Below, piece by piece: positions 22,971 to 33,017 of a stretch of DNA of 64,000 nt (its first letter is position 1; every line of letters starts with the position of its first letter). The notes beneath the pieces were generated by a model. It was not told the DNA's origin and searched no databases. It was given only the letters and a program-made list of their open reading frames with translations. Source of the DNA: Cornus controversa (taxonomy: Eukaryota; Streptophyta; Magnoliopsida; Cornales; Cornaceae); the NCBI GenBank assembly GCA_026545225.1, contig CM048848.1, positions 49,253,806 to 49,317,805 on the forward strand, in the 5' to 3' direction. The position numbers were made by a program, and so were the translations under genes.

Positions 22971-23073
22971 GGACCGGTCCCCAATATTTAGGACCGGTCC
23001 AACTTTTCTCGGTAAGATAGGTTCTGCAGGTTTTCAAAAAGTCCCACCGGTCCTATTTATTTGGCACCGGTCC
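22971..23073 (+). promoter_or_regulatory. Palindrome pairs in U3 of element F LTR
   Basis: GGACCGGTCC occurs at 22971 and 22991, and CACCGGTCC at 23045 and 23065. Members of each pair are 20 bp apart start to start. They lie 130-230 bp upstream of the TATA box, a typical enhancer position. The same set recurs in the 3' LTR at 29480-29582. Confidence 0.7.
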
Positions 23074-23201
23074 AACTTAGCCTATTCCAAATAGGAAATA
23101 AATTTTGACGAAAATTCTGATTCCTATTGGGTTTGAAACTTCTAGGAAAGTTCTATTTTGGTATTTAACTTCTTTTCCAAGTAGAATTAGGACTTCCTTG
23201 C

Positions 23202-23211
23202 CTATATATAT
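23202..23211 (+). promoter_or_regulatory. TATA box of element F LTR
   Basis: CTATATATAT sits in a suitable position for LTR transcription start near 23235, within the 1195-bp LTR. It is repeated at 29711-29720. Confidence 0.6.
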
Positions 23212-23915
23212 GTATCCATATTTTCTCTACAATGGTGTGAAAAAGAAGCCCTGAAATATTAGTTTTAAAGAGAGAAAGTATATACATAATAATTAGGGTT
23301 TATATATTTTTAAGAACACACATCCATACTACACGAGTGATTTTAGGATGGTGTTCTACTTCTGATTAGCTGCTCAGAGACTGCATCAAATCTATTTGCT
23401 GATCAGAACATTGGATTGAAGGTTCTTCGCTTGCTTGCTTGCTGAGGAAGAAAGGTGACCAGATTGCACTACGAAGGGAACAAAATACTTGCTGAGTATT
23501 TTGGTTCTTCCAGCAACCTTTCTGTAAGGGTGGTGACGTTAGCCGGAAGTCTGTAGCAGTTGGACGTGTTGTCGCAATCATAAGCCTGAGGTGTTCCGCA
23601 TCAGATCCTTGACAGAGTGAAGAGGGGTGTGAGACTGAGACAGAGTCTGTTGTACTTTGCTTCATCATAGTGAATTGGTTCCCTGAGGCGTGCCGCCTCC
23701 CTCCGTGGTTTTTCCCGCCTTGGGTTTCCACGTATATCTGGTGCATTCTTTTCTTTTCTTGCACTTTACTTATTTGCTTGCTTTAATTGTTTAATTAATT
23801 GGACTTAAAATTGAATTAATTAAAAATTAAGCAAACGAGCAAGTGATCCTATTCACCCCCCCTCTAGGTTCTAAAATACTTTTCGCAACCGCTTCCGCAC
23901 CGCGCAACTCACAAT

Positions 23916-23930
23916 TGGTATCAGAGCAGT
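23916..23930 (+). promoter_or_regulatory. Primer-binding site of element F
   Basis: TGGTATCAGAGCAGT lies two bases after the LTR end and is complementary to the 3' end of plant initiator methionine tRNA, the usual primer in Copia elements. Confidence 0.9.
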
Positions 23931-23986
23931 GTTCTCTAATTTGTGAGTAGTTCCTTGCGAAGTATTTTTAAAATCAAAATTTATTT

Positions 23987-26065
23987 TTGTTTTCAAAAAT
24001 TACTATGGAATCTAGTATGAAAGAGGGTGGATCGATTCAGCGAACTCCTTTGTTTGATGGTTCAAATTATACTTTCTGGAAGTCTCGCATGAAAGCCTTT
24101 TTAAAATCTCAAGGAGAGAGAGTTTGGATGGCTGTAGAGAATGGCTATAAAATTCCTACCATTACAACTGGAGATGGTGATGCTGTTGTGACTGTAGAAA
24201 AGGATAAGGCAACATGGTCTAATGCTGAACATGAAGATGCAAATAATAACAACAAGGGTTTATATGCTATATTTAATTCTGTTGTTCCTTCTGAATTTGC
24301 TAGAATTTCTGCGTGTTCCACTTCGAAAGAAGCATGGAATATTTTACAGGTAACTCATGAGGGTACCACCAAGGTAAGGAGATCTAAGCTACAAATGCTT
24401 GCCACTAAATTTGAAACAATTAGAATGGATGAAGATGAGATGTTTTCTGATTTTTATTCTAGGCTTAATGATATTGTTCAAAGTAGTGCTAACCTTGGAG
24501 AGAAAATTCCTTCTTTTCAGATTATTAGAAAAATCATGAGATCATTGCCTGATAGGTTCCAAGCTAAGTTGGAAGCCTTAGATGAAAGCAGAGATGTAGA
24601 TTCTATGGAGGTGGCTGAGTTAGTTGGATCAATTCAAACTTTTGAGATGAAATATCCAAAGCTTCAGAAATCAAAAAGTTTGGCTTTAAAAACATCAAAG
24701 ACTTCAAAGTCTTCAAGTTTGTCAAATTGTTCAAATTCTTCAAAATCTGAAGTTGAAAAAATTGAAAGGTTTGAATATGATTCAGATAATGATGTTGCAC
24801 TCCTTGCTAGAAAATTTAGAAAGATTCTTGAATATGAAAAAGGTAAAAATTTGAGAAAAGGAAATCCTTCTAAATTTCGGAATCAAAGCTCATCATCCAA
24901 AGGTAAGGAAAGGAAAGAGAAAGAAGAGGACTCTAAGGAAATTGAGGTTACGTGTTGGACATGTGGTGGTAAAGGACACACATCTAATAAATGTCCAAGT
25001 CCTAAGAAAAATAGCTTTAGTGCAAAGAAAATTTCAAACAAGAAAGTTATGAAAGCTATTATTTCTGAGTCTGAATCTTCTAACTCTGATAGTGATTCGT
25101 CAGTTGAGAATGATTCTTTGGTTTTTGTTGCTTTATTGAATGATGATACTGCTAATGATTCTTCTTCTGATGTAGGTGAAACAGAGATGTACACTACTCT
25201 CAGTCAAGTAGGGTCTGACGATTCAGAAGTTGAGCAGTCTGATGAAGAACCATGTGAAAGCAAGCTGCCAGAACTTTTTGAGAAATTGCTGGAAGCTTAT
25301 AATAAAAAATCTGAGAAGCTGAAGCAAGAAAGATCTGAGAAAGAGACTTTGAAGAAAAAGAATGAAGATCAAGTGAAGTTGATTGAAGAAAGTAAAGCTA
25401 AAATTCTGAATCTTCAAGGCAAAGCCAAGTTTCTTGAAAACGAGGTAAGTCAAGTTATTTCTGCTAAAGATGTTTTTATTGCTAGAATTAATTTTCTCGA
25501 GCTTGAATTGAAAAAATCACAAGAGAAATTAATTGCTTTTACTTCTGGACAGATTAAGCTTGATAGCATGATTAGTGTTGGTAAGCCTGTAGGAGATAAA
25601 ACTGGATTAGGTTTTGTTGGGTCATCGTCTAAGGGAAAAACTATTTTTGTTAAACCCAAGAATTTGATTGTGTCAGAACCCAAACCTAAGTCTCAAGTTG
25701 AGTCTGTGCATGCTAATGTTGTGTCCAATGTGCTTTATTGTTCTTTTTGTGATAAGACTGGACATAGTCAACACTATTGCTATAAAAAGAGAAGACATTC
25801 TAATTCTGATTTTCATGTGCATAATTCTTTTGCTAAGAATAGGGTTCATGCTAAAAAGCCACATTATTGGAACAAACCCAAAAAGTCTCAAGGTAAAAAG
25901 AATTCAAATAAAAAGAAGAATGTTTTTGTTTCTCCACAATTCTCTCCTGATAAATTGCATGTTAAAACCATCTGGATGAAAAAGGAAGATTTGGAGAAGT
26001 TTGTGCCTGTTGATACTATGGGATTTATTCCTAATAGGTCTTTGGGTGCAAAACCCCCTAACTAA
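23987..26065 (+). CDS. gag: Copia-type Gag polyprotein of element F, intact
   Basis: 692 codons without interruption. The N-terminal domain (about residues 18-200) starts FDGSNYTFWKSRMKAFL, the pattern of plant Copia gag (DUF4219/UBN2-type), and continues with SKEAWNILQVTHEGT and MRSLPDRFQAKLEALD. A CCHC zinc knuckle CWTCGGKGHTSNKC lies at C323, C326, H331, C336. A Ser/Asp/Glu-rich stretch and a Lys/Glu-rich coiled coil (about 425-520) follow, then a second knuckle CSFCDKTGHSQHYC at C585, C588, H593, C598 and a basic tail. Two knuckles with an intervening coiled coil fit SIRE/Maximus-type gag. The second in-frame ATG (24005) is also plausible as start. It ends in TAA at 26063 where protease would normally follow, so it is a stand-alone gag that could still assemble particles. 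Confidence 0.9.
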   Translation: MFSKITMESSMKEGGSIQRTPLFDGSNYTFWKSRMKAFLKSQGERVWMAVENGYKIPTITTGDGDAVVTVEKDKATWSNAEHEDANNNNKGLYAIFNSVVPSEFARISACSTSKEAWNILQVTHEGTTKVRRSKLQMLATKFETIRMDEDEMFSDFYSRLNDIVQSSANLGEKIPSFQIIRKIMRSLPDRFQAKLEALDESRDVDSMEVAELVGSIQTFEMKYPKLQKSKSLALKTSKTSKSSSLSNCSNSSKSEVEKIERFEYDSDNDVALLARKFRKILEYEKGKNLRKGNPSKFRNQSSSSKGKERKEKEEDSKEIEVTCWTCGGKGHTSNKCPSPKKNSFSAKKISNKKVMKAIISESESSNSDSDSSVENDSLVFVALLNDDTANDSSSDVGETEMYTTLSQVGSDDSEVEQSDEEPCESKLPELFEKLLEAYNKKSEKLKQERSEKETLKKKNEDQVKLIEESKAKILNLQGKAKFLENEVSQVISAKDVFIARINFLELELKKSQEKLIAFTSGQIKLDSMISVGKPVGDKTGLGFVGSSSKGKTIFVKPKNLIVSEPKPKSQVESVHANVVSNVLYCSFCDKTGHSQHYCYKKRRHSNSDFHVHNSFAKNRVHAKKPHYWNKPKKSQGKKNSNKKKNVFVSPQFSPDKLHVKTIWMKKEDLEKFVPVDTMGFIPNRSLGAKPPN

Positions 26066-27645
26066 GTCTTTTAGGACTTTGATGGTCATGGATTGAGCTT
26101 CTGTTCATTATTTGTTTTCCATTGGACCATATTTTTTTTGGTTAGGTTTTGTTTATTTTTAGTAATAATCATATGAGATTATGATAATTATATTTTTCTG
26201 AGAAATGATGTGATTTCCTTATATTTCTTTTTAATTTCACTTTAATTTGTGAATGCATAATTGGGACACTCAGCTTGTCAATGAATGAAGTACTTGATTT
26301 TATGATCTAAACATTGATGACCAATATGCTTTATTTATTTCTTTTTAGAGGTAAATCTTCTGAGTCCATACAATTTGTGCATTAGTCCAACTCTGAGAGA
26401 ATTGATTGAAAACTAATGTGAAGTTGACTAGAATATATTGTATGAGTAGCATTGAAAGCTTAAATGATCAATGGAAAAAAAAATGAAAAAAAAAATTATA
26501 TGTTTTTATTCAGCATGAAAAGAAAAAGAAAATAGGAAATTTGCTGAATATCTAAGACAAAAGGAAAAAGGCTACCTTCGGGATGTGTTCGTAGCTTCCA
26601 CTACAATGTAAATCTCCAATGAGATATCTTTAAAAATTTAAAGAGTTGTTTTGAGGAAAATAGCTGGCTGCCCGTAAGAGTGAAAGCCACCGTCTTAGAA
26701 AAAGAAAAAAAATAAATGATGGATCTTGTGGAGTTATATTTGCTTATTATCCAATATGTTTTAGATGATGAATCAAAGGAATTTGATTAATTTTTGATGA
26801 AGTTGGATTGCACACACACACATGGATTTATTAGATGAATTTCTAAATTTTTATAAATATTTGTGTGTTGGAAGTTGTGCCATGATCATGAACTTGAGAA
26901 TGAATTTTAAAGACAATCTATGGGTTTTAAAAATTCTGCATTTATAAATATTTGAAATTGTTCAGAAAGTTTAGAACTCATGATTATTCTCTGAAAAATG
27001 TGTTTTGATTATTCTCATGAGATTATTCATGTTTTAGTGTTATTTTTTTTTCCTTGAAAAAGTTTCAAAATTTTCAAAAATATTTTTTTTATTATTTTGT
27101 GTTTATTTTTCACTCTTTATGTGCTAAATTGCTAAATCAGATTGAAAAGATGTGCTTTTGGTGAATTAAAGGTCCAAAGTGTAATTTTTCATAATTCACA
27201 AAGTTGGACCGGTCCCCATTATTGAGCACCGGTCGCACTTCTGCAGGTTCTGAGGAACAGAAAGAAGTTGGACCGGTCCCCAAATATGAGGACCGGTCGC
27301 ACTTAGCGAATGCCCAGAATGTTGATTCTGCGCGCGCGCGTTTTGGCTTAAAATCCCTCATTCACTCTCACAAGCACATACACTCATATCTCTAACTCTC
27401 AAACTCTCTTAAAAACACTCCAACTCACACACATTTCTCTTCATCTAAATTTCTTTGTGATTGATTGATATTGGAGGTTGGGATTGAACTTTTGGAGTTT
27501 GGGTTGATTGAGTATTGATTTGGGAGAAATTGTGCAAATAAATTGTTTTGAAAATTGAGGTTTAAAGACTTGCACACAAAGTGTTCGACAAAAAGTCTCA
27601 ATGGAACTCTTGACTATATTTTTGATCCCATTCATTGTGGTGTTA
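26066..27645 (+). other. Non-coding internal region of element F (site of the missing pol)
   Basis: It has no protease, integrase or RT motif in any frame. It is T/A-rich with an A-rich block at 26460-26550. The palindrome cluster sits at 27207-27299, a GCGCGCGCG run at about 27330-27340, and a CT-rich untranslated-type stretch (27355-27450) precedes the second ORF. Confidence 0.75.
27207..27299 (+). promoter_or_regulatory. Internal palindrome pairs upstream of the second ORF of element F
   Basis: GGACCGGTCC is at 27207 and 27270, CACCGGTCG at 27227 and GGACCGGTCG at 27290. Again these are two pairs with 20-bp internal spacing, and TTCTGCAGGTT lies between the pairs as it does in the LTR block. 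It looks like a diverged duplicate of the LTR U3 block placed ~350 bp before an ORF, suggesting an internal promoter or an RNA element. Confidence 0.6.
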
Positions 27646-28698
27646 ATGGCACGCAAACGGGGACGAAATGATGCGTCCACAAGTGCAGATAATCGAATTG
27701 TGTTTACTAGAAACATGTTTGAAGATGATTTTAACTACAACACTTTCATAAACATCATTGGATGTCGAGCTATGAGGATAGAAAGGAAAGTGAATCTTGT
27801 GGCGATTAAACAAGAATGGGAATTGGATTTTGTGCAATATTTTGAGGATAATGGTTGGGAGTCTCTATGTGATCTTCGGGAGATTGTCAAGCCGGACATG
27901 GTTCGATATTTCTATGGTAATATCATTACATCGAGCCTGGATGACCTCACTTTTGTGACCAAATGTTATGGTGTTCGAGTTGAGGTTACCAAGGATATAA
28001 TTGCCAATATATTGGGAGTCCCAGAGATTGATAATGGCTTAGTTTTGCCATATCAAATTGAGGATCCAAACCGACCAACCATGGATGACATGATTAGGGA
28101 GTTATGCATACCCAATGCCCCTAGACTTGTTGATAGGTTGCCTTCACTTTATATCACACACAATGTGTCGGCATTAAATTTGGTGGTCTCCTACAACCTT
28201 GATCCTCATGATCATAAAGGTAATTTGATCAAGAGTCGAGCCGAGCTACTATATCATATTGTTCGAGAGGATCCCATCAATCTTCCTGCAACAATCATGC
28301 GTACCATGATTCTCGCTACTCGACACTCTAGGTCATCATCAGCCTTACCCTTCCCATAGATTATCATGGCTATTTTGAGAGGTGCAAGGGTTCCTATTCC
28401 TGATGGAGCAGATGTTGAAAGACCGAAAGGGATAATTGATGCTACCTCAATTACTCGTTCAGTCAACAAGAAAGAGAAGGATAGGAAAGCTTATGAGCTC
28501 AGTCAAGGAGCTGGTCAGGCTGTGTCTGGGGGTCGTGGAGTTTTCCAACTTCCTGCTACTGACACACCTGTGACAGCCAATCAGATGAACCAAGTTCTCA
28601 GGTTCATTCAGCAAGGGTTCGATCGTTTACATACTAGGATAGACAAGCTTGACCCTGCTGCTTCTGATGAGGCTGCTGATAATGCAGATGATGATTAG
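27646..28698 (+). pseudogene. ORF3-type (plant-transposon domain) gene of element F, one internal stop
   Basis: The start at 27646 (MARKRGRNDASTSAD) is chosen because it parallels the basic MAPKR start of ORF3 in elements B and C. An upstream in-frame ATG lies at 27601. The frame reads 237 codons, meets TAG at 28357-28359, and continues in the same frame to TAG at 28696-28698 (351 codons in all). Shared features with the Athila ORF3 are MVRYFYGNI, then a GVRVEVTKDIIANILGVPE core, an RAELLYHIV segment, and a Gln-rich C-terminal helix MNQVLRFIQQGFDRLHTRID. The family is known as a putative plant transposon protein, and in SIRE and Athila elements it occupies the envelope position. I see no signal peptide or clear membrane segment. 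Suppression of the TAG or a recent point mutation are both possible. Confidence 0.7.
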
Positions 28699-28903
28699 AC
28701 TTTAGGTCTTAATATATTTTTGTTCTAGACTATGGTTGATTTCTTTATCTTTGATGTCTAGATTATTTATTTTGGTTTATTCCATCAACTGATATGTTTT
28801 GGATATTTATTTGATCAGTGATGATGATTATGTTTGTCTCTATGTGCTTCATGATTTATCTGTTTATCTAAATCTCTTTGCTAGTTCTTTGTCAATTTGT
28901 TCC

Positions 28904-29227
28904 AAAAAGGGGGAGATGATATTGTTATATGCATAGGATGTGATATGAGATTCTTTGACAAAGGGGGAGATATATTTATCAGATATTTTTTTTAAGGGGG
29001 AGATATATATGATTATATTTCTTTATTAAGCTTTTCACAGGTTGTGTTGTTTAAGAGATGTGCAGGTACAACAGGTTTTTACTAACCGTCTTGAACACAC
29101 AAGTAAAGCTTCTGATGATCAGTTCTATATTTCTTGTATTTGGGCAAATTTGTAATCTAATTTTTCCAATGGGTTAGGTTATTGATTGTCTAAGTGGTTT
29201 TGTCACAAAATTGCCAAAGGGGGAGAT
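28904..29227 (+). promoter_or_regulatory. Four-copy polypurine tract array of element F
   Basis: AAAAAGGGGGAGAT is at 28904-28917, AAAGGGGGAGAT at 28960-28971, AAGGGGGAGAT at 28994-29004 and AAAGGGGGAGAT at 29216-29227. The last abuts the 3' LTR and is the functional tract. The upstream copies could prime additional plus strands. Confidence 0.75.
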
Positions 29228-30422
29228 TGTGACATATAAATTTGTAATTGGCATATTTCGGTGATCAAAACCTGAATGATCGAGTTGTAAGTTTCATGAT
29301 ATTTTATGTAACCAATCATCGACATCTTCGAGCTGACACTCAAGTGCATAGAAGCCGACAAATCAGTTAGAACACCATATAGTACAGGTAAGTATGGTGA
29401 GGACACTCTGCACTTTTTAGTTCCGAGCCTATTTTGAAAAACCAGGGGTTAAATGAAAAGTTTAGGGTTTTTCAAAGTAGGACCGGTCCCCAATATTTAG
29501 GACCGGTCCAACTTTTCTCGGTAAGATAGGTTCTGCAGGTTTTCAAAAAGTCCCACCGGTCCTATTTATTTGGCACCGGTCCAACTTAGCCTATTCCAAA
29601 TAGGAAATAAATTTTGACGAAAATTCTGATTCCTATTGGGTTTGAAACTTCTAGGAAAGTTCTATTTTGGTATTTAACTTCTTTTCCAAGTAGAATTAGG
29701 ACTTCCTTGCCTATATATATGTATCCATATTTTCTCTACAATGGTGTGAAAAAGAAGCCCTGAAATATTAGTTTTAAAGAGAGAAAGTATATACATAATA
29801 ATTAGGGTTTATATATTTTTAAGAACACACATCCATACTACACGAGTGATTTTAGGATGGTGTTCTACTTCTGATTAGCTGCTCAGAGACTGCATCAAAT
29901 CTATTTGCTGATCAGAACATTGGATTGAAGGTTCTTCGCTTGCTTGCTTGCTGAGGAAGAAAGGTGACCAGATTGCACTACGAAGGGAACAAAATACTTG
30001 CTGAGTATTTTGGTTCTTCCAGCAACCTTTCTGTAAGGGTGGTGACGTTAGCCGGAAGTCTGTAGCAGTTGGACGTGTTGTCGCAATCATAAGCCTGAGG
30101 TGTTCCGCATCAGATCCTTGACAGAGTGAAGAGGGGTGTGAGACTGAGACAGAGTCTGTTGTACTTTGCTTCATCATAGTGAATTGGTTCCCTGAGGCGT
30201 GCCGCCTCCCTCCGTGGTTTTTCCCGCCTTGGGTTTCCACGTATATCTGGTGCATTCTTTTCTTTTCTTGCACTTTACTTATTTGCTTGCTTTAATTGTT
30301 TAATTAATTGGACTTAAAATTGAATTAATTAAAAATTAAGCAAACGAGCAAGTGATCCTATTCACCCCCCCTCTAGGTTCTAAAATACTTTTCGCAACCG
30401 CTTCCGCACCGCGCAACTCACA
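29228..30422 (+). repeat. 3' LTR of element F
   Basis: It matches 22719-23913 base for base as far as I could check by eye, with a constant offset of 6509 bp from first to last base. No indels. Confidence 0.93.
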
Positions 30423-30854
30423 AAAAGAATTTCACACAAATTTTCCCCATATGCAATAAAGCACATAAATAGGCATCGCCTCACCCCCAAACTTAAACTG
30501 TACATTGTCCTCAATGGACACCCAATTAAAGCATAGAGAAGAGTAAGAACGATATTACCGGGATCATGGAGTAGTGGAAAGAAAATAGAGTACATCACGA
30601 GTACGAAGGCAATGCAAGCACACCCCCAAACTTGGATGTTAAAACCTGTCAAAACAAACCACTATACCCCAAAGATCAAGTGAAAATAGTATGGGTGAAA
30701 ATAAATATGAAAGAGAAAAATCCTAAAATAAAATATTTTTTCATTTTTCCATTTTTTTTTTTATTGATAATAAAAATCTAACTACAAAAAGAAAAATAAA
30801 GAGAAAAATAAAAGCTAAAAATAAAATAAAATACAAAAGATGGTTACCTTCCTG
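30423..30854 (-). other. 3' UTR of element B, proximal part
   Basis: It resumes with AAAAGAATTTCAC after element F and is collinear with 35670-36070 in element A. Non-coding, A/T-rich. Confidence 0.8.
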
Positions 30855-32078
30855 TCAAGGATGTGGTGGTGACTGAGCATCTGGATCCAAGTTTGCTTGG
30901 CGCATCAGTGCACGCATCATCCTCCTCATCTCTAGTTGCTCTTGGCGAGTGTCACGAAAGTGATCCACCATCTCTACTCTCATTGCACCAAACTGTGTGG
31001 AGACCTCTGTCTGTAGGGTGCCAAACTGGACTGTCAACCCAGCAATCTGCCCTTCTAAATATTAATAATCATGGCCACCAGCCTGTGCATGCACTTCCTC
31101 TTCCTCTGCCTCCATCTCTTCTGGACCGTCCACCAGTGGTGGTATATCTACATGCTCTCCTCCCTGGGCCAACCGAGATACCTCACCAGGCGCCGCTATG
31201 ACTCTCTGGTGCATATGAGATCTACTCAGGTTCCAGTCATGCGTGCCATAATGAAGATCACGTGGAAAGGCAAGCTCATCCTCATGGACTGCATACCCCT
31301 GTGCTACAAGCAACTGGTGAATAATAGTAGGGAATGGAAACTCCCAGTCACTTGCACTGTCTGGTGCCTTGGCCACAACTTTGGAATAGAATTTCTCCAT
31401 CTGGCCCCAGACAATCTGTGGGAATGACAGCCAATGCCCAAAATGTATAGCATATAAGGCTCTGAGGAACTCTTGACGTCTTTCAGTTTTATGTCCAATT
31501 AGACATACATTCTTGAGTAGCACAACGTCAAAGAACCATAAATGATTTGGCATTGAAGACTTTGAAGCTGCATTACTTTTCGGCCCAGAAAATTGGTTGG
31601 CACACAATCGTGCAACCACATTGCCCACCGACAACTCGTCGGGTAAAGGAGTATAGATATGAGATAAATCAGCTGGGCATTCATGAGGACAACCCATGGC
31701 AATGGCAATGGATGACATGTCCACTCGAACTATTGTTCCATCTACGGAAGAAGTAAGCACATCCCGCTCATCAGGTTTCGGCATTAAGTTCTGATAAAAT
31801 ACCTTGACAAGCCTCGGGTAAATGGTAGATGAGAGTGGAACAAAAATGGATGCCAACCGATGACGACGGATGTCAGAAATCCCCCACCATGTCTCAGGAA
31901 ACATACCATAAAGTTTGGCTATGTCAAACGTTGTTTCATAATTCAACGCCCTTGGATGCCATCTTTCTTGAATACCGTCTCGGCGAGATCGTGAAGAACC
32001 TGTGGTCGGATCATGCCTCGCTCAGCGAGGATTACGGGAACTTGACGCACCATGGTGACTTGCTCTCTTTGGTGCCAT
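30855..32078 (-). pseudogene. ORF3 (envelope-position, plant-transposon domain) of element B
   Basis: 408 codons from MAPKRASHHGASSS (ATG at 32076-32078) to the stop at 30855-30857, all in one frame. There are two internal stops: TGA at codon 19 (32022-32024, from CGA) and TAA at 31062-31064. The middle 294 codons are open and carry TTFDIAKLYGMFPETWWGI, YPRLVKVFYQNLMPKPDE, VDMSSIAIAMGCPHECPADL, SKSSMPNHLWFFDVVLLKNV, RALYAIHFGHWLSFPQIVWG and FPTIIHQLLVAQGY. An acidic stretch (MEAEEEEV) follows. The C-terminal part, IAGLTVQFGTLQTEVSTQFG with RRMMRALMRQANLDPDAQSP, is helix-rich. The role is unknown, and it is called envelope-like only by position after integrase. It is better preserved than the copy in element C. 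Confidence 0.8.
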
Positions 32079-33017
32079 AGAAGTAGAAAAAGTGTGGTTG
32101 AGGAATTAAATCGAACACTTGGTGTGCACAATTCTTTTGTAACCTTCAACCTCCTTTTTTCGGCAATTTTTCCACCCAAATCGAACAAGTAAATGCACCA
32201 AATTGATCCCCCAAACATGGTCTTCAAAAGCCCTCAAAAAGATTTGAACAATTTCTTCAAAGAAAAACTTCACTTACTTTGATGTTAAACTTGAAAAAGT
32301 GTGAGCTTCCTTTGAGAACTAGTGATTTTTTATCCAATTTGATGTTGAAGTTGATGTTGATCAATGTTGAATTCTTGTATAATAATCACTAATTGAAGAA
32401 ATTAGTTTTTCGGATGATGTAGGACTTGAATTGGAGTTCAAAGAGGTCTAGGATGCAAGTGGTAGCAACAAAGGATGAGAGGTGACCTTTATAGGCCTTA
32501 AAAATTCGGGCAGCCCTTCAATGGGCCTGGGCGATCGATCCCCCCTTGGATGGGCGATCGATCACCCACCTGCTGGTGGGTGATCTCTTGAAAAACCATG
32601 GGGCGATCGATCCCCCTCAAATGGGGCGATCGATCCCCCTCCTGGATGCCTGTTGGACCCTCCATCGCCCAAGGTCGACCGAACCTTGATAATTTTGAGT
32701 CTCCATCGCCCAAGGTCGACCGAGAGCACGATTTTTCACCCGTCTTGAGTCCAAATACCTCAGTACACCTCTTGGCATCCTCCGGAAGCAACTTATACAT
32801 CAAAAACTCAAAGAGAAAACATTAAAACGCAACTAGAATTGAAGAAAAACCTAAGAAAACTAAAACTAAAAATTAAAATTAAAGAAAACTAAGGGAAATA
32901 AAAGTATAGAAATACATACAGAACCTACTCCGTAGGAGACGATTGACTCTCCGAAGGGATTAAGTTGGATAGACGGGATCCGTCAAGTCGACGGACTCCA
33001 CGTCTCTTCTTGGCACA
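32079..33017 (-). promoter_or_regulatory. Palindrome-pair spacer and integrase tail of element B
   Basis: This is the 5' untranslated region of ORF3. Palindromes with core CGATCG start at 32532, 32555, 32604 and 32627 (spacing 23, 49, 23), each in a GGGCGATCGATC(C/A)CCC context. GGTCGACC follows at 32673-32680 and 32714-32721. At 32940-33017 the sequence encodes the last residues of integrase (read across element A), ending at the GCACA duplication. The order and spacing match elements A and C. Confidence 0.65.

Larger units (their letters stand above)
22719..23913 (+). repeat. 5' LTR of element F
   Basis: It starts TGTGACATATAAATTTG and ends CGCGCAACTCACA. It contains two pairs of ACCGGTCC palindromes (22971-23000 and 23045-23073) and a TATATATATG box (23203-23211). 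The 132-codon antisense ORF (23366-23764) is identical in both LTRs and is considered spurious. Confidence 0.93.
22719..30422 (+). mobile_element. Element F: pol-less Copia (SIRE/Maximus-like) retrotransposon with gag and an ORF3-type gene
   Basis: 7704 bp with two 1195-bp LTRs (22719-23913 and 29228-30422), a TGGTATCAGAGC primer-binding site at 23916, an intact 692-codon gag (23987-26065), and 1.5 kb of non-coding sequence holding a palindrome cluster. A second ORF of the plant-transposon type (27646-28698, one TAG) and four AAGGGGGAGAT polypurine repeats follow. The duplication AAAAG flanks it (22714-22718, 30423-30427). No protease, integrase, RT or RNase H motif is present in any frame. 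The LTRs look identical by eye, so insertion was recent. It must use pol from another element. The Copia assignment rests on gag type and primer-binding site. Confidence 0.88.

Noticed and set aside
23366..23764. 132-codon antisense ORF in element F LTR, identical at 29875-30273
   Set aside because: Identity reflects identical LTRs. It lies antisense to the LTR transcript and shows no protein-family signal.
24603..25979. Several ORFs in other frames of the 692-codon gag
   Set aside because: Shadow frames of a clear coding sequence, low complexity (Lys/Asn/Phe-rich).
32498..32825. ORFs with repeated GDRSP or DRPS residues around the palindrome spacer (also 36422-36771 and 18726-18959)
   Set aside because: They are translations of the repeated palindromes in both strands, with no consistent start or end among A, B and C.
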